A stretch of DNA of 64,000 nt from Turnera subulata (taxonomy: Eukaryota > Streptophyta > Magnoliopsida > Malpighiales > Passifloraceae): positions 273,103 through 337,102 of the forward strand of contig JAKUCV010007207.1 of NCBI GenBank assembly GCA_028386065.3. Reading direction: 5' to 3'. Under the pieces are notes generated by a model. That model saw only the letters and a list, made by a program, of their open reading frames with translations, did no database searches and was not told the origin of the DNA. Below are positions 10,094 through 22,489 of this stretch, piece after piece. The position numbers and the translations under genes are program-made. Numbering within the stretch: the first letter of the stretch is position 1; every line of letters starts with the position of its first letter.

Positions 10094-11989
10094 AAATGAA
10101 ACGCCCCGACCCGTATTTACCGTACACAGTAAACACGTGCCGGAACTGTGACGACCCAACCATACAAAGCCCAGCATACAGTGTATACGACAGTAACTCG
10201 AGCTCAACAGCCCAAAATAAAAACATCAAAAACATCAAAATCGGCCCAATGGCTCAACAATAACAATATAATGCACAGCGGAAGACTTAATAACTCACAA
10301 GACACTGTATGCGACACTGATGCAAACTATGGATCCAAGTCCTATCCAAGGGATAACGCCGCAGCCTGTCTGGAATGCACCAACCCTATACCACAAATAA
10401 CTCATCCTACGGGATGAAAGCCCGCAGGTGAGGGGTGAGTCCGAAGTACTCACCAGCCAAGGATAAAAAGAGATATGCAGGCAACTATAGTACTTCAAAG
10501 AAGAAATTCAGACAATAGTCACAACCATACCAAAGACAATACCGTACAAGACAGACCAAACTCAAAGACTCGACCCAGACATACCAAGGACTTTATTATT
10601 TTTCCAATTTTATCTTTCTGGTCTCGTCACGGATAAGCTAAGGTCGTACCAAGCTATCAACCTATTTATGGTGCCAGATCAGAAAGAACCCGGGATCAAC
10701 ATCCCAATATCAAATCTCAGGGATCAACATCCCAATCACAATTTCAAGGATCAACATCCCAATAACAATCTCAGGGATCAACATCCCAATCACAATCTCA
10801 GGGATCAACATCCCAATCAAACCGGCATCAACATGCCCATCACAAGTAACCCAGATCATGGCCACCACAAAACAGTCTCAAACCATCCGGTCGTACCTCT
10901 ACTTACCACGTGACAATAAAATCACCATCTCAACAATCTCATAACTCCAATTAATCATAATTAACAGTTCAACAATTATCCACAATTTCTACAAGTTCAA
11001 TAACACAGTCCAACAACAGCAACAACAATAACCATCGCAGTCAAATAACTATCAAGGATCATCTCAGTAGTTCAATCAAGCAGTCAATCACACACAGTAT
11101 TACAGGTACATATCAAGGGTTATCCATCCTCACCTTAGCCGATTACTCAACTCTGAAAACATCAATCGGTCCAAAGCCGGTTCTACAGGAACTGCTCGAT
11201 ATCGACTCCTATATAACAAATAACAAATGCACACATAAGATGCACATAATCGGTATGCTATGATGCCAAAACTGCGAAATAACCCATCCCGGTTCATATC
11301 CTTTATTATCATTTTTTTCCGAAAATATTATACCGTACGTATATCCGAATATAATTTCGGTACCATACTTTAATTAAAACTCTTTTCAAAATATATTTAT
11401 AAAGGTATTTATCATTATCCAAAAATATATTTATCATAATTTTTCTAGGAAGATATATATATAGGTATATATATACATTTCCAAAATTATTTACTCCAAG
11501 TAATTATACTTTTCCAAAAATATTACTATAATATAATTCCCTGAAAAAAAATATAACGTACGCTTATATTCCGAAAATATTTTATGGTATTGTTTTCTTT
11601 CCGAAAATGTAGTTATTATATAGTATTTTTGCAAAGGGTATAGTTCATATATTAATTACCTTAGCTTCTTGAAAATAATATAACATGATAGTTACTTTAT
11701 TTATTTCCACAAAATATAACCATATACTATATATTTATTTTTCCCAGAAAATATAATTTATATATATTCAAATTATATTCATTATTTATTATTATTATTA
11801 TTATTATTTTAAATTCGGACTGGGCCAGTGCTTAACCTTGTCGATATCGGGTATCGGGCATCATTCGGACTGGGCCAGTGCTTAACATCATATCTTAAAT
11901 TCGGACTGGGCCAGTGCTTAACATCATATCTTAGGATGTGTATCCTTGCGTCTTTTTGGTTTAAGAATAATGGGTTAATTAATAGTAAA

Positions 11990-12827
11990 TTGTGACAAGG
12001 ATGCCGATCCTTGGTATTTTGGATAGGATGTCTATCCCGGTGATTTGATTAGGGATGTTGATCCCTGAGATATGATTTTGGTTGATGATAATATAATTGT
12101 CACGTGGTAAGTAGAGGTACGACCGGATGGTTTGAGACTGTTTTGTGGTGGCTATGATCTGGGTTACTTGTGATGGGCATGTTGATGCCGGTTTGATTGG
12201 GATGTTTATCCCTGAGTTTGATATTGGGATGTTGATCCCGGGTTCTTTTTGATCTGGCACCAGGAACAGGTTGATAACCTGGTACGACCCTAGCTTATCC
12301 GTGACGGGACCCAGAAAAGATAAAATTGGAAATTGGTTTTATTTGAGTCTTTTTGGTCTTGGACCGGTTTTGGGTCCAGTCTTTCGGTTTGGTATGTATT
12401 TGGCGGTTTTTGCCTGTTTTTGGACTTGAGTATTTATAGTGTTCATATTGATTGTCTTTCCTTCGTCAGTAAGCACTTCGGACTCACCCCTCACCTGCGG
12501 GCTTTCATCCCGTAGGATGAGTTATTTTTGGTGCAGGATTGGTGCATTCCAGACAGGCTGCGGCGTTATCCCTTGGACAGGACTTGGATCCATAGTTTGC
12601 ATCTATGTCGCATACAGTGTTTAGTGAGTTGTTAAGTCTTCCGCTGTGCATTTTATTGATATTATTGGGCCATTGGGTCGGTTTTGTTATTTATGATGTT
12701 TCCTATTTTGGGCTGTTGGGCCCGGGTTTCAGTTGTGTATACTGTATGCTTGGGCTTATTTTGGTTAGGTTGACACAGTTCCGGCACGCGTTTACTGTGT
12801 ACGGTAAATACGGGTCGGGGCGTTTCA
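11990..12827 (+). repeat. Inverted LTR fragment nested in the right LTR
   Basis: Read on the plus strand, this is the reverse complement of the 4874-5700 part of the LTR, including the minisatellite (GGGATGTTGATCCC words) and the exact LTR terminus, CGGGGCGTTTCA, ending at 12827. It is clearly more diverged from the intact LTRs than they are from each other, so it comes from a different family member. The left boundary is approximate. Confidence 0.75.
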
Positions 12828-12844
12828 ATGCAGCGTGTGAACTC

Positions 12845-12893
12845 CTTAATAATGCAGACAACCTTAATAATGCAGCTTGTCTGCATTATTAAG
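12845..12893. repeat. Perfect 17-bp stem-loop at the inverted-LTR junction
   Basis: CTTAATAATGCAGACAA at 12845-12861 is exactly complementary to 12877-12893, with a 15-base loop that itself contains another TTAATAATGCAG copy. It lies right next to the end of the inverted LTR piece. Confidence 0.85.
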
Positions 12894-13602
12894 CGAGTCC
12901 GGTCCGGACCAAAAAATAACTGATACCCCCTTAGTTATTTTCCGGTGTGATTTTTCCGAAAATTCCGGGACCCGAAAAATACCAACTTAGGCCCAAAAAA
13001 TACACGGAAAAATTACGAGCGCGGGAAAACTCTCGGTTTCGAAAAACGACGCTCGATTTACCTTGAACTAATTACCCAAGATTAATTCAACAGTAAATCA
13101 CGGTAAAAAGACTTTTACAGTCCCGGTAAAAATCTAAATTTTTACCCGGGCTGTTACAGACTCGCCAACCTAATGGGTACCTGTTTCTGACCCGATTATA
13201 TTTAGAATATAGATATTTTACTGATCTAATATAAGACTTATTTAATATTTAAGGCCAAATTTAATAAAATTATCCATAAATATTTCTATAAATACTTTAA
13301 AATATTATTATATTGTGATTCTATAATTTATAATTTTATTTAATATATGAGAAAATCTAATTATATGACTATTTTCTTAAAGAATACAACGACTTGTGCA
13401 AAATAGAAAATTTTCAAATTGATTTTTAGGTTTGGTAAACTTAATAGGTAACCCGCGGGTCAATCCGAACCCGACACGATAGTAAACGGGTTGGACACGA
13501 CACGACACTATTATTAAATAGGTCGGGTCGGGTTGAAGATTTAGAACTCGTTTACCTGTTCAACTCGACACGACAACACGAATTGCCAGGTCTATTTATA
13601 CG

Positions 13603-14200
13603 TCAACTCCATCACACATTATCCTTTGTTCATAGGATTTTGTTTTAATAAAGATTGTTTGTCTCTTACTAAAGAGGATAATAAAGTCCAGAAATTAGGA
13701 GAAGACCCTAAAAAGGAGATTCAGCGATGAATGAAATTAAAATATTAAGGGAGAAACAAATGGTTCAGGAAAAGAAAGTCCAGAAATTACAAGAAGACAA
13801 TAAAAAATTCAGTGATGAAATTAAAGGATTAAAGGGAAAGAAACGGTTCGGCATGAAAAGAATAAAATTTTTGCCCTCCCGTGTCGGACAAAAATGATGT
13901 AGGCCTGCCTCAGAAGTGAAAAGGAGTCATTACGGTTCTCAGTGATGTATAAGTTATATTCGTCGACTATAATGATGTATCTTCACTATATAAATTTGTG
14001 CCATTGCTACAATCATTTTGTAATGATATGGTCATAAATCATAGGGAGATTGTTTCCAGTTTTTAGATGGTGATTTAGCTTCTTTTGGGATATTGCATTT
14101 CGGGTATATGATGGGATAAATTTGAATAACATGACACTATAATCAATGCCTTATTTCTGTTTCTCTGTTTGATTCCTCGTTTCGCGACCTTGACGTTTGC
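13603..14200. other. Intergenic, no gene seen
   Basis: AT-rich DNA following the hAT target duplication. A short purine-rich stretch (13690-13860) contains near-repeated GTCCAGAAATTA words but no convincing ORF. Confidence 0.5.
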
Positions 14201-14204
14201 TTTT

Positions 14205-14800
14205 TAAATGAAATTGGTACAACACCCAGCAGCTCTAATTTCCAAAACCAGTAGTAGAGCCTTTTTTTTGTTTGGTCTGAATGAGAAGTGCCAAAAGGCC
14301 GAGTTCCAGGGGTTGAACAAAATGGGAAACACCCAAATTACAAGATGAAGGAAAATGCGCAAGTCAATCAGCACAACGATTGCCACGCGATAAACATGGC
14401 GAAGAGTCACCTGCCACTCCCCATTGAGAAGTTGTTGAATCGCATGCAAATGTGAAGCAACCCTTTCGAACCTGGATCTCCTACATCTTTAGATTATCAA
14501 TGATTGTCTTAGCATCGACCTCAACCTCAACCTCCACCAAGCGATAGCCAATTAGGTCCCATGCGCTATTCAATCCAACAAAGAATCCCCGTAGTTCCGC
14601 ATGCAGAGGGGAACAAAGGCCGGCATATAACATTAACCATCAATCCATTCATCCATAGAACTGCGAAGCACACCACCACCAGCAGAGTGGCTCTGCAAAG
14701 TGGTGGCCCCATCAGAATTGAGGCGAACCCACCCGTTAGGTTTGGCTCCAAGAGACTTGAATAACCTGCCGCATCAGAGTACCAGCCCCGTGACACTGGC
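14205..14800 (-). pseudogene. LINE RNase H domain relic
   Basis: Read in shifting minus-strand frames this gives the plant LINE RNase H layout: PNGWVRLNSDGA (first catalytic Asp), SAGGGVLR, HAELRGFFVGL (catalytic Glu), EVEVDAKTIIDNL (second catalytic Asp), then ASHLHAIQQLLNGEWQVTLRHVYR. Stops and frameshifts separate the blocks, so it is dead. The direction is minus, as for the relics at 38 and 44 kb. Confidence 0.7.
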
Positions 14801-15022
14801 GAGCAACAAAAGCACTAGCATTGTCACTAGCAACAGTAGCACTGGCATAGCCACGAGCCTTAGCTCTGGTTAAGACGACGCCGTTTATGATATTTTCCAG
14901 TAAAAAAGGGATCGACAGTCAAAGTATGGTTATATCTATATAGCCAGATGCACATCACTCGCACATGGGTTGGCCTTGTATCACTGTCGTGTGCTGAATG
15001 ATCTAGCCGGATATATGTGGTA

Positions 15023-15894
15023 TAGAGGTGGAAAAATGGTTATCCACGGGTATACATGGGTTGGACCATAAATGGTTCATACCCATTTATACCCACTTAT
15101 CCATTTATGACCCAAGAAATTTAAATGGATAACCATATCCATTTTGACCAATTTAAGTTGGTTCATACCTATTTATCCATATGATGTTATGTCTATTTTT
15201 TAAAATATGGAATTTAATTTCTTAAACTTATAAATATTAATCTAACTCATATTAACCCGACAACCTATACGAGCCTAATTAGACACAAATGTGTTGGATC
15301 TGGTTGGGCTTAACTCGGCCCATATGGGCTCAATTAGCCCGCATTGGCTGGCCCAACTCGGTCCAAGTGCGACCCAGTTAGGCCCCCATGATATGGGTCG
15401 ACTCGGGTCTAACCGGGTCCACTGTGGGCCCAATTAGGCCTGACGAGTTGGTCGGGTCAGGCCCATATGGGCCCGATTAGGCCCATATGGACCGGGCCTA
15501 CTTAGGCCCAAATGCCCATGTAGGCCCGCATAACAGGGATGTACTGGGCCCAATTAGGCCCGTATAAGATGCACCGTGACGGGTTAGAGGAGGAGTAATA
15601 CCAGAGGAGACTGAGAAGCAGTAAACTTTTATTTTTGAAAAAAATTAGACGGGATAATTATAAGTATAAAAGTAGAATATTGAGATAATTGAATTAGAAT
15701 ATTAATATTTGGGCTATCATGGATATCCATTATCCAACCTGTAAATATTATAATTATATGGGATAAATTGATATATTTTATCCATTAAGACCTAAATAAT
15801 TTTACACTTATATATTTATATCCAAAACACACATCTATGATGGATATGATATAAATGGATAACTTACCCAACCCAACCCATCTTGCCATCTAGG
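15023..15894. mobile_element. Probable hAT-like non-autonomous element
   Basis: The left end TAGAGGTGG and the right end (reverse complement) TAGATGGCAAGATGGG are similar and inverted. Subterminal DNA is rich in ATGGATAA and CCCATTTAT on both sides. The middle (15290-15570) is a tandem-like series of GGCCCAATTAGGCCC and CATATGGGC words. Flanking ATGTGGTA / ATATGGTA could be a diverged 8-bp duplication. Exact ends are uncertain. Confidence 0.45.
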
Positions 15895-15964
15895 ATATGG
15901 TACCAAACTATAAGTCCGCGACGGATTTCCGTCTTATACCATATATGGTAAGAATTTCACAAAA

Positions 15965-16100
15965 TGACGGTTGGCTCAGTGGTATGGGCGCTTGTAAAGT
16001 GGCTCCAGGTCTGTGGTTTCAGGTTTGATCCCATGGCTCCTTATTTTGCCTTTCTTTTCATATAAATTTTGCTTAACTCTCTCAATTATTCAAAATAATC
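15965..16100 (+). mobile_element. tRNA-derived SINE relic
   Basis: A box-like TTGGCTCAGTGG (15971-15982) and B box-like GGTTTGATCCC (16022-16032) are spaced as in a tRNA-derived Pol III promoter. It does not fold into an intact tRNA as far as I can see. About 16100-16180 contains GGCCCCCCTAAA and GGATCCGCCC words typical of the end of another plant DNA element. Confidence 0.55.
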
Positions 16101-16179
16101 CACATAAAGGGCCCCCTAAAAAAATATATATAAATTTGGCCCCCCCTAAACAAATTTACTGGATCCGCCCAAGTCAAAC

Positions 16180-19100
16180 TTCACTTCTTGTTGATGTAAT
16201 GGATAACAATTTTTTGTTGATTGATGATGAAGTTATTCAGCCAAAGGATGTTCAATTCAATCATATGATGAAGCTGATCGCTTTTGTGTGCATGAGAAAG
16301 GAAAAACACCAATTATGTGTTAAGATTGTGATAATCTACATTGCCCGTTGACAAACAACAATGTTGTTTTGATGACCAAGTTTTTTCTTAGGTGCATAGC
16401 CTAGGAATGTCGTTGATGTGATTAAAACAGCGGCCACTTTTTAACTTTTAAGGGATTATTATTATTATTATGCATGGAATTTCCTTAATTAGTGGCTCTC
16501 AGTATATAAGCATTACAGAATTTGGGAAGGGTAGCAATTCTTTATCGTCAATTTTTTTTTTTGCCGAAGTCTTTATCGTCATGTATTTAATACAAAAGAA
16601 AACATTAATAGTTCTACTTCTTCCGTTGGATCAAACTCACATTTTAGAAATCCTCAATAAACAGATAAATGCGCGTCCTAGATAAAGAAGGATTATAGAA
16701 TCTGCAACTTGGAATATAATATGTATAACCATCCATTCACATCTTTGTTTTTCTTTTTTCGGTCGAAACACATCTAATTAGTTGATGACTTTGATTCATT
16801 GGGTAATATATAATATGAGGTTGCTTGGAAGTTGGAAGGCATAATCTCAGTTGACAAATAGGAAGCCAAAATTCAGCTGTTGGTTTTTACAAACTGGTAT
16901 TATTTAAACACAAAAACTTCAACTACTGTTACCCAACCCCGAACTATTCATTCTTTGACGCATTGTTGTCATTCCGGTGGTCTTGGTCTATATATAATTA
17001 TCCATTCACGCACCAAAATAATTAAGTTGGTTTGCCAAAATTCTATACTCTATATAGGGGATTTCGGGAATATGAATATAAATCCTGGTTTATAGACTAA
17101 TTTTCTGTAGTGTGAGGCATGCACACAGATACTATCGATCTCAAATCAAGGTGGGCAAGGTAACCCTGCATTCTTATCTGATGCTAACTGGAATTAGGTA
17201 CTATGCAAAGAAACAGTCAAATCAACTAGCTAGATGTAGTGGTTAGAATTGATAAGTTTATGCATATAAATTGCCAAACCAAAAAATTAAAAATCTGATA
17301 TTCCTTTCGTGCATCCAAATAATTATTAATCAAGCACGTTTTGCCGTCAACCGTTAGATTATGCGAAGGAATTTCCTAACTACTGTGTTTTGGTTGCTTC
17401 TATTAATGGGGGTTGATCATTAGTTAATGTGTTTCTCGTCCAACTTCCGTTTGTGTATTTTTTTCCCAGTTTTAATTTTATATTACGCGGAACATACGGT
17501 ATTAGATTTCATTTGCATTTGCTATGTGCATAAGTAACAGAACCTTAATATTTATATGACCAGACATTCTGGCAATCTACATGATTAATGTGTCAGAATA
17601 ATGATTGTTGCATATATGCCACACCTACGTAGAATAATGATGCTCTCATGTACGTCTACATATTTCTATAGGCAAACACGTAAATTGTCGTCCCCTAAGG
17701 TTTCAAATCAATCGATGTGACTGCCTGGGTAGCTGGGTTTACTCTTTTGATTAGTATTACTAAAGATATTAGCACCATAAACAGCCTGCGCCACATGACC
17801 AGGACTAATGATTATAATGAACTACAGAGGCTAGCTGAATCCTTTGTAATTGTGAATTGTGATAGTATTATATATGTTTGGTTGGAGAGATCGTGCTTGT
17901 TATTTGTTGTAGGGTACTTATTGCCAAATGCCAATGTTAAGGGCAAGTGTAGTTTGATAATGATTGAAATGTGTTAAAAATACAAAAAAAAAAAAATGTA
18001 CATTGAAATAAAGATACAATTAATAAATGGCTCTGAACCTCAGCACTCGGGTGGGGAATATTTTTTCCATTATGTACCAGAATAAACTGTTAAGAGAATA
18101 TGTAGTTGAACAGCTAGAATTGTTCGATAATTCATCATTCTTAATTAACGCAATAAGGTTTCCCACGCCCTGATGTCTAGTCAATTACTACTAAAACAGA
18201 TTAGGTGATAATTAAATCCCTGGGTACACACTAATTTCTTTTTTTTTTTTAATGAACTTCATTCGCTGGTTATTGAAAAGTTAGCGGTAGCTAGCCAATG
18301 GCAACATGAATATTATCTGCCTTTTTAAGTAAGATAAATAACCAGACACTGTTTCCTAGTTCTCTGGCCATTTTACGGGTGTGCTTGATTTTTTTTTTTT
18401 TATTATGTATATATAATCATAGGCTGGATTGTCCCCTGCCTAACCATGCATGAATGAGAGTTCGGTCAACACAATCCCATTCAAGTTGCAGTACTTATCT
18501 CATTCAAAAGTTTAATGGCAATAACTTGCCTCCAGTTAGCAATCACGTACATTTCTTCAAGGAATGGTCTACGAGAACTTAACAAGTACTTTGTAAAATA
18601 AAAAATAAATAAAAACTAACTTGTACTTCTGTGTTAGTAATAGACTAATAGTTAGTCCAACTATAATATAACTTCTCTCAATTATTTGATCACGTAACTT
18701 GTCATGGCAAAAGTCTCAATTATCTCACAATAACTACCACAGTATCAATAGTAACCTGCTGCACGAATTAATTATGGGGAAAAAATCTCCAAACATGCAT
18801 GGGATTAAAAAAAAAAAGATTTGCAAGGAAAAGGGAAAGCTTTAATTTGTTTTCCCTATTTTTCATTTACTGCTTTAAACCTCTGTTTCATTTCATGCTT
18901 GTGTTTATGGGAAAAACTGATGAAGTCAAAGACGATGAACTTGGAGCTGTTGTGTAAAAACTACAAACCTTAATGCGATACGGCTTAGCTATGACCGCCG
19001 GCTTTAGAGGCATAGGAGGGTTTACTGGACAGGTTTATGTGAAGCGTCCATTGTGTGCACATTGCAAGAACTATACCACTAGCTGGACCGGTTTTTCTTT

Positions 19101-19643
19101 CTTTCTTTGTATTTCCAATTTAACAAATTTTAGACGTGCGTTGTCTTGTGACAACTTTCTTCTTCCTGGCCAAGAAAAAAAAAAAAATCTGTATTTTCTC
19201 TGGTTTAAGAGTCGTCCAACCAACAACCCATTGTTTCAGGCTTTTAGCCAACTTTACATATACAGGCAAGGAGAGATGAATAAATTTTGAATGATGGAAT
19301 GTGGACTGACTAATATCGTTGACTAGTGATGGAATGGATAATGTTAGTGATCAAAAATCATGCGCCAATCTCTCCTTCATATGAAATACTAAATAAGCAG
19401 TGAGAATATGAAAAGTTCTGATGAGAGTATGAATAATGAATCTTATATATACAACTCTTGGTTTTCCTTATAAAATGTCAACTTTAATTAAGTTTTTTTT
19501 TTAAATCCTTAACAATTAATATTTGTTATAATCTGACAGTGGAGTTTACGAGCTAATTCTGTTCTATAAGTCAAAGACGTAGTTCTCCACACGTTAAAAT
19601 TGAGTAGGTTTCGGTATGTACAACATAATATATATTATATATG

Positions 19644-19681
<38 letters not shown>

Positions 19682-20531
19682 GGAAATATGTATTTATATA
19701 TATTGCCAATATGTTTATGGATGTGACAACAGAAAAACAGCCTGATTAGCAAATAATTCTGAGCTAATTCTATTCAATTTTCTAATGAGTACATGTACTA
19801 CAAGAAAACGAACGTCAACAACGCGTTCCTTGCCGCTGCTGCCTCTCAAGTCAAATATGAATTATTTGATCCTTAATTTGTATCATGATTTTAGTGAGTT
19901 ATCATAAATAAATAAAAAAAAAAACATATGTTTGAACGGTTGAATATGTGTTGAGGTAGATTTTTGTAAAGGCTGACCCCATGAAATGGTAGCTGGTGAT
20001 CGAAGGCGTGTACTCGGAATTTGCTCCTGGAAACCTCGAACTACGATTTATGTGAAAATTGGAGTCATCAAATAATTAAGGTTTATTTTTTCCTTCAAAA
20101 GAAGCATCCAGTTTTTGAATGGATTCCACAAATTAATGAAGATTACTTCTTTTGCCAGTTTTTCCACCTGATGTTATTGTGCAAACAGTAGATTGTTTGT
20201 CTGCTCCTGCGGGAACTTCAGAATGGCTCACACATGCATTAAAGATTCAAACTGAATTGAACACACAGATACGCAATAGATTATGTGATGGAGGTTTGCT
20301 GTATTTGGTCATAGCTTAATTATTGTCCATTCCATATAATTTTTTATTGATTGATTCCTCTGGGTTCGAAAACAACTACCAAACATTCTCAAATGGAAAA
20401 AAAAAATGGCCAAATGATTGAAAAATAGACTATACAGATAATGTTTGCCAAATAAAACAAAGATGTAGACAAGGTACGTTGTGCAAGTATGCAACCCCAT
20501 TGCTTGTCACGACCTCATTAATATCAACTCC
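16180..20531. other. Long intergenic region, no supported gene
   Basis: AT-rich, with an (AT)n microsatellite at about 19646-19678 and several poly-A/T runs. ORFs up to 112 aa show no recognisable motif and no paralogue in the window. The part near 20100-20531 probably includes distal PME promoter DNA. Confidence 0.5.
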
Positions 20532-20539
20532 TATATAAA
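20532..20539 (+). promoter_or_regulatory. TATA box of the pectin methylesterase gene
   Basis: TATATAAA lies about 127 bases before the PME ATG, implying a leader of roughly 90-100 bases. It is the clearest core-promoter match near this gene. Confidence 0.6.
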
Positions 20540-20658
20540 GCCATCAAGTTAGAGCATGAACCCTCACACAAAAACCCTCGCTAGCCCTCTTCAATCATCC
20601 GCAAAACATTAATATCCCTAAGCCATATAGCTAGCCATAGCCAAGCCATTCTTATTCA

Positions 20659-22489
20659 ATGGAACTTCCAATCAATATTCTGGTTGTAATTCTTGTCTTC
20701 TCGCCTCTTCTCCTATCCCCTACTGTTCTTGGATACAATCACAAAGACATCCAAGCTTGGTGTAGCAAAACACCCAACCCAGGTCCATGTGAGTACTTCT
20801 TGAGCCATACCCCAGGAAACACACCCATCAGCGACGAGTCTCATTTCTTCAAAATCTCTATGCAACTAGCCCTTAATCGAGCCATGCACGCTCAATCCAA
20901 CACATATTCACTCGGACCCAAGTGTAGAAATGAGCGTGAAAAGGCAGCGTGGGAAGATTGCCTTAAGCTCTATGAATACACCATCCATAGCCTCAACGAA
21001 AGTACTAGCGCCAGGTGCACCAAATATGACGCACAAACATGGCTAAGCACAGCCTTAACCAATCTTGAAACTTGCAGAACTGGCTTTAGGGAACTCGGGG
21101 TGGGCGATTATCTTCCACCCTTAATGTCAAACAATGTCTCCCAGCTCATTAGTAATAGTCTGGCCATTAACAAAGCCCCATACACACACACTAGCTATAA
21201 TAATGGGTTCCCTACATGGGTGAGCCCTGGAGACAGGAAGCTTTTGCAGTCTCCCTCCGTTCAGGCAAATATAGTTGTGGCACAAGACGGGTCAGGGAAC
21301 TACAAGACCATCAATGAAGCCATAGCTGCGGCATCCAAGAGAACTGGATCAGGGAGGTTTGTGATATATGTGAAGGCAGGAACATACAAGGAAACTGTTC
21401 AGGTAGGAAAGGGTTTGAAGAATATAATGATGGTGGGTGATGGCATTGGGAAGACTATCATCACAGGAAGCAAAAGTGTTGATGGAGGAACTACAACTTT
21501 CAACTCAGCAACTGTTGGTGAGTTAATTTCCAACTCTAAAACTAATATAATTCAGTTTCTTCCATCGCTTAGTTAATTAACTTATGGTTTAGTTAAATAA
21601 CAAACATTATGCATCTCCACCAATAATTTTGAGATTGGTTCATACAATATAGTTATTATGGAAGTTTCCTTGAGATTTTGAATTTTTCAGTGTAGATGTT
21701 ATTAACTTAAGCGTAGAAATTTACATTTACACTAGCTCACAACCGAAACTGCATACATTAGAGTTACTAATTAAAGATTTTGCATTATTTGGAATTTCAG
21801 CTGTGGTTGGAGATGGTTTCATTGCTCGGGGCATCACAGTCAGGAACACCGCCGGTCCACAGAATCACCAAGCCGTGGCTCTACGTTCCGGCTCTGATCT
21901 CTCGGTATTCTACCAATGCAGCTTTGAAGGGTACCAAGACACTCTCTATGTCCATTCCCAGAGACAATTCTACAGAGAATGTGATATTTATGGGACAGTT
22001 GACTTTATATTTGGCAATGCTGCAGTAGTCCTCCAAAATTGCAACATCTATGCACGCAATCCTCCTAACAAGACTAATACTCTTACAGCCCAAGGCAGAA
22101 CTGACCCCAACCAGAATACTGGAATTTCCATCCATAATTGCAGGGTAACAGCCGCTTCTGACTTGAAGCCTGTGCAGGGATCGGTTAAGACTTACCTTGG
22201 AAGGCCATGGCAGAAATATTCTAGGACTGTTTTTATGCAGACTTACCTAGACAGCTTAATTAATCCTGCTGGGTGGATGCCATGGAGCGGTAACTTTGCT
22301 TTAAGTACATTATATTATGGGGAGTATATGAACACAGGCCCCGGTTCATCTACAGCCAATAGAGTGAACTGGAAAGGCTACCATGTCATTACTAGTGCAA
22401 CAGAGGCTTCAAAGTTCACCGTGGCCAATTTTATTGCAGGAGGTTCTTGGTTGCCTGGCACCAATGTGCCTTTCACCGCCGGTCTTTAA
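20659..22489 (+). CDS. Type-I pectin methylesterase (pectinesterase with PMEI pro-domain)
   Basis: Two exons, 20659-21517 and 21801-22489, give 515 aa. The enzyme removes methyl esters from cell-wall homogalacturonan. The N-terminus is a signal peptide (hydrophobic residues about 5-25, ending near VLGYN), followed by a PME-inhibitor-like pro-domain with spaced cysteines to about residue 190. An RKLLQ processing motif at about 192-196 precedes the mature enzyme. The catalytic domain shows [38 protein letters not shown] (catalytic Asp near 354) and [11 protein letters not shown] (substrate Arg). All are present, so the protein should be active after secretion to the apoplast. Length and the single intron fit group-1 PMEs such as the peach PPE8B type. 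It lies between the two EGY3 copies without an obvious functional link. Confidence 0.93.

Larger units (their letters stand above)
4874..13158 (-). mobile_element. Non-autonomous LTR retroelement (LARD-like), inserted in the hAT element
   Basis: Two long repeats (4874-7680 and 10097-13158) share TG...CA ends and flank 2,416 bp. Orientation is minus. Next to the 10097 boundary the minus strand reads TTT then TGGTAGCGGAGCGGG, a plausible primer-binding site related to the plant initiator-Met type. Next to 7680 the minus strand reads AAGGGGGGTTAGAA, a polypurine tract. The flanks are GACAC (4869-4873) and GACTC (13159-13163), a 5-bp target duplication with one change. No gag, protease, RT or integrase is visible on either strand, so it depends on another element, probably Ty3/gypsy type from its ends (inference). 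The interior holds two ORFs antisense to the element. Confidence 0.85.
10097..13158 (-). repeat. LTR copy at the right (5' LTR in element orientation), 3.1 kb, rearranged
   Basis: It matches the left LTR from 10097 to about 11820 and again from about 12830 to 13158. In between, the GC-rich and polypyrimidine part is missing, replaced by three short copies of TTCGGACTGGGCCAGTGCTT and an inverted LTR piece. It ends CGGGCTGTTACA at 13158. Confidence 0.85.
4724..13594. mobile_element. Non-autonomous hAT element (about 0.58 kb), split by an LTR retroelement
   Basis: The left end starts TAGACCTGGC at 4724 and the right end finishes GCCAGGTCTA at 13594, so the termini are inverted repeats. The flanks carry a perfect 8-bp direct repeat, TTTATACG, at 4716-4723 and 13595-13602, the size made by hAT transposases. 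Subterminal DNA on both sides repeats CCCGACACGA and ACACGACA words. Only 4724-4873 and 13164-13594 belong to this element; the rest is the nested retroelement. No transposase is encoded, so it moved in trans. Confidence 0.9.

Noticed and set aside
17717..17977. 86-aa ORF
   Set aside because: No motif, in AT-rich intergenic DNA; likely chance.
19646..19678. Promoter TATA box
   Set aside because: It is a plain (AT)n microsatellite, about 1 kb from the nearest gene start.
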